Shown in pieces: positions 38,569 through 45,864 of a stretch of DNA of 64,000 nt. The notes beneath the pieces are model-generated. The model had not been told where the DNA came from and did not search any database. It saw nothing but the letters and a program-made list of their open reading frames with translations. Within the stretch, counting starts at the first letter, position 1. Each line of letters opens with the position of its first letter. The stretch spans positions 1,302,001 to 1,366,000 of the forward strand of contig NZ_JAGIOP010000001.1 in NCBI RefSeq assembly GCF_017876775.1. Direction: 5' to 3'. Source of the DNA: Mycolicibacterium lutetiense (GTDB lineage Bacteria; Actinomycetota; Actinomycetes; Mycobacteriales; Mycobacteriaceae). The position numbers were made by a program, and so were the translations under genes.

Positions 38569-39057
38569 ATGTCCCGTGTTCAACTCGCCCTCAACGTCGA
38601 CGATCTCGACGAGGCGATCACGTTCTACTCCAAGTTGTTCAACACCACCCCTGCCAAGGTGAAGCCTGGTTACGCGAACTTCGCGGTCTCCGAGCCGCCG
38701 CTGAAGCTGGTGCTGCTGGAAAACCCTGGCAAGGGCGGCACCATCAACCACCTCGGCGTGGAGGTCGAATCCAGCGAAACGGTGCATGCCGAGATCGCCC
38801 GACTGACCGGTGAAGGCCTGTTCACCGACGAGGAGATCGGCACCACGTGTTGCTTCGCCACCCAGGACAAGGTCTGGGTGACCGGCCCGGCCGGCGAGAA
38901 GTGGGAGGTCTACACCGTGCTGTCCGACTCCGAGACGTTCGGCACCAGCCCGCAGCTGCTCGCTGACGGCGAGCCGAGCGAGGGTGGGGTCTGCTGCGGC
39001 GGCAGCGCGGCAGACGACGCTGATCCCCAGACGGCGAAGGCGACATCCTGCTGTTAG
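38569..39057 (+). CDS. arsI: ArsI/CadI-type vicinal oxygen chelate protein
   Basis: The 162-residue VOC-fold protein begins S-R-V-Q-L-A-L-N-V-D-D-L-D-E-A, which is typical of ArsI/CadI. The vicinal cysteines of T-T-C-C-F-A (near residues 96-97), used by ArsI to bind trivalent organoarsenicals, are present. Metal ligands are in N-H-L-G-V-E and K-W-E-V-Y-T. Further Cys pairs are in the C-terminal tail (V-C-C-G and S-C-C at the end). ArsI cleaves the C-As bond of methylarsenite; CadI of M. tuberculosis was found as a cadmium-induced protein. It has a GGGAGG ribosome site. Confidence 0.88.
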   Translation: MSRVQLALNVDDLDEAITFYSKLFNTTPAKVKPGYANFAVSEPPLKLVLLENPGKGGTINHLGVEVESSETVHAEIARLTGEGLFTDEEIGTTCCFATQDKVWVTGPAGEKWEVYTVLSDSETFGTSPQLLADGEPSEGGVCCGGSAADDADPQTAKATSCC

Positions 39058-39165
39058 CCGTCCCAGTCTGGGCCAGGTGGCGGTCGTCATGTCGCGGTTC
39101 TCCGCTCGTCGAAACCCAACGGCCGGACGGCAGTCAGTGTTCACCGACCACGCACTTGCAGGCGG

Positions 39166-39188
39166 TATCGATAACTGTCAATATCGAT
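39166..39188. promoter_or_regulatory. Operator-like TATCGAT repeats before the second arsR
   Basis: TATCGATA at 39166-39173 and TATCGAT at 39182-39188 are two near-palindromic half-sites with 16-base periodicity, ending 2 bases before the arsR2 start codon. They share the core ATATCGA with the arms at the arsR1/arsI promoter, so the two repressors may cross-regulate. Confidence 0.5.
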
Positions 39189-39190
39189 GT

Positions 39191-39559
39191 ATGTCGAAAT
39201 CATCGGATCCCATCGACGACGCGTGCTGCCCACCCGGGGCACTGCTGCGTGAACCCCTCTCGGCGGCGCAGGCCACCGACATGGCGGTCAAGCTCAAGGC
39301 CCTGGCCGATCCGGTCCGCCTTCAGTTGTTCTCGGCGATCGCCAGCCGCGCCGGCGGCGAAGCCTGTGTCTGCGACATCTCGGCCGGGGTGGAGGTCTCC
39401 CAACCCACGGTGAGCCATCACCTCAAGGTGCTGCGCGATGCGGGCCTGCTGACCTCACAGCGCCGGGCGTCGTGGGTCTATTACGCGGTGATACCCGAAG
39501 CGCTGGCCAGCCTGACCGTGCTGCTCGGCGTTGATGCGGCAGCGGGGGTGCCGGCATGA
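39191..39559 (+). CDS. arsR: ArsR-family metalloid sensor repressor (second copy)
   Basis: The 122-residue ArsR protein has A-L-A-D-P-V-R-L, the As(III)-binding loop E-A-C-V-C-D-I (Cys near 57 and 59) and the recognition helix Q-P-T-V-S-H-H-L. An extra N-terminal pair, A-C-C-P-P, lies at 12-13. This is the E. coli-like site type, unlike the first copy. The start codon sits right against the operator, and its stop overlaps the acr3 start (ATGA). Confidence 0.9.
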   Translation: MSKSSDPIDDACCPPGALLREPLSAAQATDMAVKLKALADPVRLQLFSAIASRAGGEACVCDISAGVEVSQPTVSHHLKVLRDAGLLTSQRRASWVYYAVIPEALASLTVLLGVDAAAGVPA

Positions 39560-40674
39560 CCGACACCGCCACGACGTCAACACCGGTGGTCGGTAAGCTC
39601 TCCACCCTGGATCGGTTCCTGCCGGTCTGGATCGGTGCCGCCATGGTCGCCGGCCTGCTGCTGGGCCGCTGGATCCCGGGTTTGAACACCGCACTGGAAA
39701 AGGTTGCGATCGACGGGATTTCACTGCCCATAGCCCTCGGTTTGTTGATCATGATGTACCCGGTCCTGGCCAAGGTGCGCTACGACCGCCTCGACACCGT
39801 CACCGGCGACCGCAAACTGCTGCTCTCCTCGCTGCTGCTGAACTGGGTGCTCGGCCCGGCGTTGATGTTCGCGCTGGCCTGGCTGCTGCTACCGGACCTG
39901 CCCGAATACCGCACCGGCCTGATCATCGTCGGGCTGGCCCGCTGCATCGCCATGGTCATCATCTGGAACGACCTGGCCTGCGGCGACCGAGAAGCCGCCG
40001 CCGTGCTGGTCGCATTGAACTCGATCTTCCAGGTCATCATGTTCGCCGTGCTGGGCTGGTTCTATCTCTCAGTGCTGCCCGGCTGGCTCGGCCTGGAACA
40101 AACCACCATTTCGACATCACCGTGGCAGATCGCCAAGTCGGTGCTCATCTTCCTCGGCATCCCCCTGGCCGCCGGCTACCTGTCGCGCCGCATCGGCGAA
40201 AAGGCAAAAGGCCGCGACTGGTATGAGTCGACGTTCCTGCCCAGGATCGGGCCGTGGGCGCTCTACGGGTTGCTATTCACCATCGTGATTCTCTTTGCCC
40301 TGCAAGGCGAACAGATCACCAACCGGCCCCTGGACGTAGTCCGCATCGCGCTGCCCCTGCTGGCGTATTTCGCGATCATGTGGGGTGGGGGCTACCTGCT
40401 CGGCACCATCTTGGATCTCGGCTACGAGCGCACCACCACCCTGGCATTCACCGCCGCGGGCAACAACTTCGAACTGGCCATCGCGGTGGCCATCGCCACA
40501 TACGGCGCCACCTCCGGACAAGCACTGGCCGGCGTGGTCGGGCCGCTGATCGAGGTGCCGGTCCTGGTCGCCCTGGTCTATGTCTCCCTGGCGCTACGCA
40601 AACGGTTCGGCCACCACACCTCCCAACACCTCCCCGCCACTGGCTCGACGACCAGAACGGAACCCACCCCATGA
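39556..40674 (+). CDS. acr3: Acr3-family arsenite efflux permease
   Basis: The 372-residue polytopic protein has ten membrane helices and the conserved essential cysteine in helix 4 (G-L-A-R-C-I-A-M-V). N-D-L-A-C-G-D follows, and a late G-N-N-F-E-L-A-I-A segment is typical of Acr3. It exports As(III) and possibly Sb(III), driven by the proton gradient. Its start overlaps arsR2 and its stop overlaps arsC, in a tight arsR-acr3-arsC operon. Confidence 0.93.
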   Translation: MTDTATTSTPVVGKLSTLDRFLPVWIGAAMVAGLLLGRWIPGLNTALEKVAIDGISLPIALGLLIMMYPVLAKVRYDRLDTVTGDRKLLLSSLLLNWVLGPALMFALAWLLLPDLPEYRTGLIIVGLARCIAMVIIWNDLACGDREAAAVLVALNSIFQVIMFAVLGWFYLSVLPGWLGLEQTTISTSPWQIAKSVLIFLGIPLAAGYLSRRIGEKAKGRDWYESTFLPRIGPWALYGLLFTIVILFALQGEQITNRPLDVVRIALPLLAYFAIMWGGGYLLGTILDLGYERTTTLAFTAAGNNFELAIAVAIATYGATSGQALAGVVGPLIEVPVLVALVYVSLALRKRFGHHTSQHLPATGSTTRTEPTP

Positions 40675-41135
40675 CTGACAGCCCCGTCACCCGACTGGAA
40701 ACCGAGTTCGCAAACAGCTTCAGCGACGGCAAACCCACCGTGCTGTTTCTGTGCACCCACAACGCCGGCCGCTCCCAAATGGCCCTCGGTTACTTCACCC
40801 ACTACGCCGGCGACAACGCGATCGCCTGGTCGGGCGGCTCGGAACCCGGCAACGAGATCAACCCGGCCGCCATCGAGGCGATGGCCGAGGTTGATATCGA
40901 CATCAGCGGCGAATACCCCAAACCCTGGACCGACGAGATCGTGCAAGCTGCCGATGTCGTCATCACCATGGGATGTGGGGACGCCTGCCCGATCTTCCCC
41001 GGAAAGCGCTACGAGAACTGGGAACTGCCGGATCCGGCCGGCCAAGGCCTCGACGCGGTCCGCCCGATCCGCGACCAAATCGACCAACGCGTTCACCAAC
41101 TGCTGGCCCAGCTGAACGTGCCCATCACCCAATAG
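40671..41135 (+). CDS. arsC: Arsenate reductase, low-molecular-weight phosphatase type
   Basis: The 154-residue protein has the P-loop C-T-H-N-A-G-R-S (Cys28 to Arg34, the CX5R motif), a T-M-G-C-G-D-A-C-P segment with resolving cysteines and the general acid aspartate in L-P-D-P-A-G-Q. It reduces As(V) to As(III) for export by Acr3. In actinobacteria such enzymes use mycothiol/mycoredoxin or thioredoxin; which one cannot be told here. Confidence 0.92.
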   Translation: MTDSPVTRLETEFANSFSDGKPTVLFLCTHNAGRSQMALGYFTHYAGDNAIAWSGGSEPGNEINPAAIEAMAEVDIDISGEYPKPWTDEIVQAADVVITMGCGDACPIFPGKRYENWELPDPAGQGLDAVRPIRDQIDQRVHQLLAQLNVPITQ

Positions 41136-41249
41136 CCGCCGAAAGCGCAAGGGAACACACCCCGGCGCCGTCACCGCACGCATGTACGAAACCCACCCCA
41201 GAACCCTGACCCGCACCGACACATAGCGCGGCCCACGCCCACTGCACTA

Positions 41250-41273
41250 CTATCTGCGTATGAATGCAGATAG
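41250..41273. promoter_or_regulatory. Operator palindrome overlapping the KmtR-like start codon
   Basis: CTATCTGC (41250-41257) and GCAGATAG (41266-41273) are perfect 8-bp arms around 8 bases. The ATG of the sensor gene (41260) lies inside the loop. There is no ribosome site, so a leaderless transcript is likely and the bound repressor would cover the transcription start. Confidence 0.7.
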
Positions 41274-41634
41274 CGGAATAAGTGGGCCGCTCGCTGAGGA
41301 CCAGGCCGGCCTGGTGGTCGAGGTGTTCCGAATGCTGGCCGATGTCACCCGCATTCAGGTGCTGTGGGCGCTGACCGTGGGGGAACGCTCGGTGACCGAG
41401 CTGGCCGAGCAGGTGGGTAAGCCAGCGCCGTCGGTGTCGCAACATTTGGCCAAACTGCGGATGGCACGCCTGGTGCGCACCCGACGCGCGGGCACCACGA
41501 TCTTCTACAGCCTGGAAAACGAGCATGTGCGCCAACTCGTGGTCGATGCGGTGTTCAACGCTGAGCACGCAGGCCCGGGCGTGCCGGCCCATCACCGCCA
41601 CGACCCCGGCGTGCGCACGGTGGGTCAGCGATGA
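41260..41634 (+). CDS. KmtR-like ArsR/SmtB nickel-cobalt sensor
   Basis: The 124-residue repressor has F-R-M-L-A-D-V-T-R, the recognition helix A-P-S-V-S-Q-H-L and the C-terminal E-H-A-G-P-G-V-P-A-H-H-R-H. It closely resembles M. tuberculosis KmtR, whose nickel/cobalt site uses C-terminal and helix-5 histidines. KmtR controls a CDF exporter, and here a CDF gene overlaps its stop (ATGA), supporting the assignment. It carries no cysteine, which rules out an arsenic or cadmium thiolate site. Confidence 0.85.
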   Translation: MNADSGISGPLAEDQAGLVVEVFRMLADVTRIQVLWALTVGERSVTELAEQVGKPAPSVSQHLAKLRMARLVRTRRAGTTIFYSLENEHVRQLVVDAVFNAEHAGPGVPAHHRHDPGVRTVGQR

Positions 41635-42752
41635 GTGACCACGACCGCGAAACCGGAACGGCCTCAGCGTCTTCCGGTGGCCACGGCGCTCGCCATGGCC
41701 ATGGCGGCGGGCAGCGTGCCCATTCACGCCATCACGGGGCAGGGCATCGTCATCGGGCCGGACTGCGTGGGGTGCTCGCGGAGATCTTCGCCCCGCACAG
41801 CCACGACTCCGCCGACAGTGTCGACAGCGCCCTGGAGTCCAGCGCGGCCGGAATCCGCGCGGTGAAGTTCAGCCTGCTAGTGCTGGGCGTGACCGCGATC
41901 GCCCAGATCGTGATCGTGGTGATCTCGGGGTCGATCGCGCTGGCCGCCGACACCATCCACAACTTCTCCGATGCGTTGACCGCGGTCCCCCTGTGGATCG
42001 CGTTCGCGTTGGGTGTCAAAGCCGCAACACGGCGCTACACCTACGGCTACGGCCGGGCTGAGGATCTGGCCGGTGTGTTCGTGGTCGCGATGATCGCGTT
42101 GTCGGCGATCATCGCCGGCTACGAGGCGGTACTGCGGCTGATTCATCCCCAACCCATCGACCACCTCGGATGGGTGGCCGCGGCCGGGGTCATCGGCTTT
42201 ATCGGCAACGAATGGGTGGCGCTGTACCGGATCCGCGTCGGCCGTCGGATCGGATCGGCAGCACTGGTGGCAGACGGATTACACGCCCGCACAGACGGAT
42301 CCACCTCCCTGGCCGTGGTGTTGGGCACCGGCGGTGTCGCGTTGGGGTTCCCGCTGGCTGATCCGATCATCGGATTGGTGATCACCGTGGCGATCATCGC
42401 AGTGCTGCGCACCGCGGCCCGTGATGTGTTCCGCCGGTTGATGGACGGTGTGGATCCGGCGTTCGTTGACGCCGCCGAGCGATCATTGGCGGCATTGGCT
42501 GGAGTGCGGGGGGTGCGTAGTGTGCGGATGCGCTGGATCGGGCACCGCCTGCATGCCGACGCCGAGCTCGACATCGATCCTGCGCTGACGCTGGTGCAGG
42601 CGCATCGCATCGCCCACGACGCCGAACACGACCTCATCCACGTGCTACCCAAGCTGACCACCGCACTCATCCACGCCTATCCCGCTGATGATACGAACAC
42701 GGCTGACAAACACCGCCACGGCGCGAAATGTGCACCATTGCAACACTATTGA
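41631..42752 (+). CDS. Cation diffusion facilitator metal exporter
   Basis: This 373-residue CDF transporter has a histidine-rich cytoplasmic N-terminus (about 15-60) and six membrane helices. The metal-site pairs are H-N-F-S-D in helix 2 and D-G-L-H-A-R-T-D-G in helix 5, and a C-terminal domain follows. It should exchange protons for divalent metals such as Ni, Co or Zn. Placement behind a KmtR-like sensor suggests nickel or cobalt. Confidence 0.9.
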   Translation: MSDHDRETGTASASSGGHGARHGHGGGQRAHSRHHGAGHRHRAGLRGVLAEIFAPHSHDSADSVDSALESSAAGIRAVKFSLLVLGVTAIAQIVIVVISGSIALAADTIHNFSDALTAVPLWIAFALGVKAATRRYTYGYGRAEDLAGVFVVAMIALSAIIAGYEAVLRLIHPQPIDHLGWVAAAGVIGFIGNEWVALYRIRVGRRIGSAALVADGLHARTDGSTSLAVVLGTGGVALGFPLADPIIGLVITVAIIAVLRTAARDVFRRLMDGVDPAFVDAAERSLAALAGVRGVRSVRMRWIGHRLHADAELDIDPALTLVQAHRIAHDAEHDLIHVLPKLTTALIHAYPADDTNTADKHRHGAKCAPLQHY

Positions 42753-42777
42753 TCATGGGATAGGTGAACGGGTCGCG

Positions 42778-44742
42778 CTATCGGTGCCCCGGGGGTAGGG
42801 CGCCGATGTCGAGGTTGTGTGCGGCTGCGCTTGTCGCCGGTGAGATTGTCAGGCCGGGCAGGGGTTGGGTACGTGCAGCGCGGATAGCGTTGAGGATGAC
42901 CAGCACTTCGGCGAATTCGTGGATGAACACCACGGTGGCCAGGCCGAGCACCCCGAACGCGGCGAGCGGGATCAGTGATCCGATGATGGCCAGCGAGAAT
43001 CCGATGTTTTGTACCATGATTTTTCGGGCGTGCCGCGTGTGGACCAAGACCTGCGGCAGGTGGCGCAGGTCTTCACCCATGAGCGCGACATCGGCGGTTT
43101 CGATCGCGACATCGGTGCCCATGGCTCCCATGGCGATTCCGATGTCGGCGGTGGCCAACGCGGGGGCATCGTTGACCCCGTCGCCGACCATGGCGATCGG
43201 CTTGCCACGAGCCAGCTCGGGCAGCAGCCTGGCCTTGTCTTCGGGCAGCAGTTCGGCATGCACGGTGGTGATGCCGGCCTGGGCCGCCAGCGCGTCGGCG
43301 GTGCGCCGGTTGTCGCCGGTGAGCATCGCCACCTCGATCCCGATCCGGTCCAAAAGCTGCACGGCCTCAGCGGCTTCCGGGCGCAGTTCGTCACGAACGG
43401 CGATGGCGGCGATGACGCGGCCGTCGCGTTCGAGAACCACGACGGTGGCACCCGCATCTTGCAGACGTGTCACATCGTCAGTCAGCGGGCCCGGTGGAAT
43501 CCAGCTGGGCTTGCCGAGCCGGATCGTGGCGCCCTCAGCATGGCCCTGGATTCCGTGCCCGGCGATCGCGGTCACCTCGCTGGCCGGTGCGGTGTCCTCG
43601 GCGGCCGACAGGATCGCTTCGGCCAGTGGATGTTCGCTTCGGGCTTCCAGCGCGGCCGCGGTGCGCAGCGCCTGCGCCTCGGTGACACCGCCCACCGTGA
43701 CGGTCGTGACGACCCTGGGTTTGTTGCGGGTGAGGGTACCGGTCTTGTCCAGGGCGACAACTTTGATCCGCCCGAGTTCTTCGACCGCCGCCCCGCCTTT
43801 GACCAGAGCACCTTGGCCGCTGGCGGCGCCGATGGCCGCGACCACCGTCAGCGGCACCGCGATCGCCAATGCACAGGGGGAGGCCGCCACCAGCACCACC
43901 AATGCTCGCTCCAGCCACAGCGTCGGATCCCCGAGCAGGGCACCGATCCCGGCGATCGCCGCGGCGAGCACCATGATCGCCGGCACCAGCGGTTTGGCGA
44001 TCCGATCGGCCAGCCGTTGGCCGGCACCTTTGCGTTCCTGGGCTTGCTCGACGAGATGCACAATGCGGGCCAGTGAACTGTCGGCGGCCAGTGCGCTAAC
44101 CGTGACTTCGATGGCACCGCCGCCGTTGATCGCCCCGGCGTGCACATCGCTGCCGGGTCCGGCCTCGGCCGGGACCGATTCGCCGGTGATCGCTGAAAGG
44201 TCCAGGTTGGTGCGGCCCGAGATGATCGTCCCGTCTGTTGCCGCGCGTTCCCCAGGCCGCAGCACCATCACATCGCCGAGCGCCAAATCCTCGGGCGACA
44301 CGGTCATTTCGAGGCCGTCGCGGATCACCGTGGCCCTGGGCGGCACCAGCGACAGCAGGGCGCGCAGGCCGCGGCGGGTACGGGTGACCGCGTAGTGTTC
44401 GAGGCCCTCGGCGATCGAGAACAAGATTCCCAGCAACGCCGCTTCGGCGATCTGCCCGAGCGCGACCGCCCCGACCGCGGCGATCGTCATCAGCGTTCCC
44501 ACGCCGATGCGGCCGTGCCGCAGGTTGCGTAGCGCGTCAGGCGCGAAGGTGGCCGCGCCGATCCCCACCGCCACGACTTCCATGGCCAGCGACCAGGATC
44601 CGTGTCCGGCCCGGGCGAGCAGCCATCCGGCCGCGAGCGGCACCGCGGCCAGCGCGGCCAGTTGCAGTTCGCGGACCTGCCACAGGTTCTCGGGGCCGGC
44701 GTGTGGCTCATTCTCCCGGGGCCCGCAGCATGCGTCAGACAC
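42778..44742 (-). CDS. P1B-type heavy-metal-transporting ATPase
   Basis: This is a 654-residue P-type ATPase with an actuator motif (T-G-E-S), the phosphorylation site D-K-T-G-T, S-E-H-P-L-A, and the hinge G-D-G-V-N-D-A-P. The transmembrane metal motif is S-P-C and the last helices carry I-H-E-F-A-E. It lacks a full N-terminal HMA domain but starts with a vicinal Cys pair (D-A-C-C-G-P). The S-P-C form and short N-terminus recall the mycobacterial CtpD/CtpG/CtpJ group; the exact metal (Cd, Zn, Co or Pb) is uncertain. It starts at GTG 44742, overlapping the sensor gene by 8 bases. Confidence 0.88.
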   Translation of the reverse strand: MSDACCGPRENEPHAGPENLWQVRELQLAALAAVPLAAGWLLARAGHGSWSLAMEVVAVGIGAATFAPDALRNLRHGRIGVGTLMTIAAVGAVALGQIAEAALLGILFSIAEGLEHYAVTRTRRGLRALLSLVPPRATVIRDGLEMTVSPEDLALGDVMVLRPGERAATDGTIISGRTNLDLSAITGESVPAEAGPGSDVHAGAINGGGAIEVTVSALAADSSLARIVHLVEQAQERKGAGQRLADRIAKPLVPAIMVLAAAIAGIGALLGDPTLWLERALVVLVAASPCALAIAVPLTVVAAIGAASGQGALVKGGAAVEELGRIKVVALDKTGTLTRNKPRVVTTVTVGGVTEAQALRTAAALEARSEHPLAEAILSAAEDTAPASEVTAIAGHGIQGHAEGATIRLGKPSWIPPGPLTDDVTRLQDAGATVVVLERDGRVIAAIAVRDELRPEAAEAVQLLDRIGIEVAMLTGDNRRTADALAAQAGITTVHAELLPEDKARLLPELARGKPIAMVGDGVNDAPALATADIGIAMGAMGTDVAIETADVALMGEDLRHLPQVLVHTRHARKIMVQNIGFSLAIIGSLIPLAAFGVLGLATVVFIHEFAEVLVILNAIRAARTQPLPGLTISPATSAAAHNLDIGALPPGHR

Positions 44743-45118
44743 GGTCGGTCTCGATGCGCGCAGTCGTCCCCAAGACCGCGGCGGTCAGCGTGCGACCGCG
44801 CTCAGTCAGCCGGTACATCACCAGCCGTCCGTTGCGGCGCGAGACCACCATGTCGGCGACCTTGAGTTGGCGCAGGTGATGGGACACCAGGTTTTGCGGG
44901 GCCCCGACAACCCAGGCCATATCGCAGACACACATCTCCTCACCGTCATGCAGGGCGGCGGCGATCCTCAGACGTGTCGGGTCGCCCAGAGCCCGGGCGG
45001 CCGCGGCGGCGGGTTCGACGTGCCCCAGGTCGGGCAGGGCGGTGCGGATCGCCTCAGCGTGCGGCAGATCCAGGCACAACAGGTCGCAAGCGTCCACCGA
45101 TTCCTCATCCATACTCAT
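44735..45118 (-). CDS. CadC-like ArsR/SmtB metal sensor
   Basis: The 127-residue repressor has an N-terminal Cys pair (D-A-C-D-L-L-C near 11-15) and the alpha-3 site E-M-C-V-C-D-M (near 62-64). This is the arrangement of CadC-type Cd/Pb/Zn sensors. The recognition helix is N-L-V-S-H-H-L. It is the first gene of the unit with the P1B ATPase and should relieve repression when thiophilic metal enters. Confidence 0.86.
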   Translation of the reverse strand: MSMDEESVDACDLLCLDLPHAEAIRTALPDLGHVEPAAAAARALGDPTRLRIAAALHDGEEMCVCDMAWVVGAPQNLVSHHLRQLKVADMVVSRRNGRLVMYRLTERGRTLTAAVLGTTARIETDRV

Positions 45119-45139
45119 ATCCTAATGTATGTTGATATG
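45116..45139. promoter_or_regulatory. Operator palindrome at the CadC-like start codon
   Basis: CATATC (45116-45121) and GATATG (45134-45139) are perfect arms around 12 bases. The first arm contains the start codon of the minus-strand sensor gene (45118). The absence of a ribosome site again points to a leaderless transcript. A plus-strand ORF begins 17 bases beyond the palindrome. Confidence 0.6.
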
Positions 45140-45155
45140 ACTACGGAAGGAAGCG

Positions 45156-45239
45156 TTGATTGCCCGTTCCGGTCGCATCTTGCTCACTGCGTTCGTGATC
45201 GCCGCGATGGCAACCGACCAGGTGCCGCACGTGGGGTAA
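45156..45239 (+). CDS. Possible 27-residue hydrophobic leader ORF or remnant
   Basis: TTG 45156 is preceded by GGAAGG and opens a frame reading M-I-A-R-S-G-R-I-L-L-T-A-F-V-I-A-A-M-A-T-D before TAA. It looks like an N-terminal membrane or signal segment. It diverges from the CadC-like gene and shares its operator, so it may be a metal-induced mini-protein or the cut-off start of a lost gene. Confidence 0.3.
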   Translation: MIARSGRILLTAFVIAAMATDQVPHVG

Positions 45240-45438
45240 GTCCTACTCACCTATGCCGAAAGCCTGTCCGGTGCAAGGTTTCGCACGCGAATCCAACCGC
45301 ACCAGCAGGCACTTCGTCGGCTCACTCCTACGGAATGTGCAGCGATGGGGTCGGCCCGGACTACCGGCGGGGCGATGAAAGCGATCAGAAACACCACGAC
45401 ACCGACAACGCGGGTTGCGATGCCGATAACACTGAGGG
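45240..45438. other. Gene-free stretch
   Basis: I see no supportable gene here. On the minus strand a hydrophobic stretch reading I-G-I-A-T-R-V-V-G-V-V-V-F-L-I-A-F resembles a signal peptide, but it has no start codon or ribosome site and no mature domain. Confidence 0.4.
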
Positions 45439-45639
45439 CTACGACTGCTTCTCGCAGGCGATGCCGTCGCCGTCGCGGTCGAGGTGGTCGGCATAGCCGG
45501 GATCGTCGGTCGTCATGTTGGATCGGCCGTCGGCGTAGGCGTCCTTGCAGTACCGATACGGCGGATCGGCCTGCGCCATGGGGGCTGTACCAATGGCGCC
45601 GCCGATGAGGGCCGCTGCGACGGCGAAGGCACGAAACAT
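45439..45639 (-). CDS. Small secreted Excalibur-domain protein
   Basis: The 66-residue protein has a signal peptide (cleavage expected after A-Q-A near 24) and a single Excalibur calcium-binding motif: Y-C-K-D-A near the start, then D-R-D-G-D-G-I-A-C-E with both conserved cysteines. Excalibur domains are extracellular and bind Ca through a DxDxDG loop. The rest of the gap to 45864 holds no gene. Confidence 0.8.
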   Translation of the reverse strand: MFRAFAVAAALIGGAIGTAPMAQADPPYRYCKDAYADGRSNMTTDDPGYADHLDRDGDGIACEKQS

Positions 45640-45864
45640 GTGAACCCCGTGTCATCTTGAATTGATGAACTCGTAAGTAAGCGCATGGTAGTACGCGCAA
45701 CCCGGCGCAGGGCACGTTTGCTGAGGAATCCCATCGGTTGTGCCCGGCGAGACCGGCGGGCCAGAACCAAGCGTCCCCGCACTGGCATCCCGGGCGGCGG
45801 CCGACCAATATGGACGGGTGCACAATGGCTGGCCGACATGTGAAAACCGCGCCGAGGGCGCCTC

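Noticed and set aside
45240..45438. Secreted protein on the minus strand with a good hydrophobic leader
   Set aside because: There is no start codon or ribosome site before the hydrophobic stretch and no mature domain after it.
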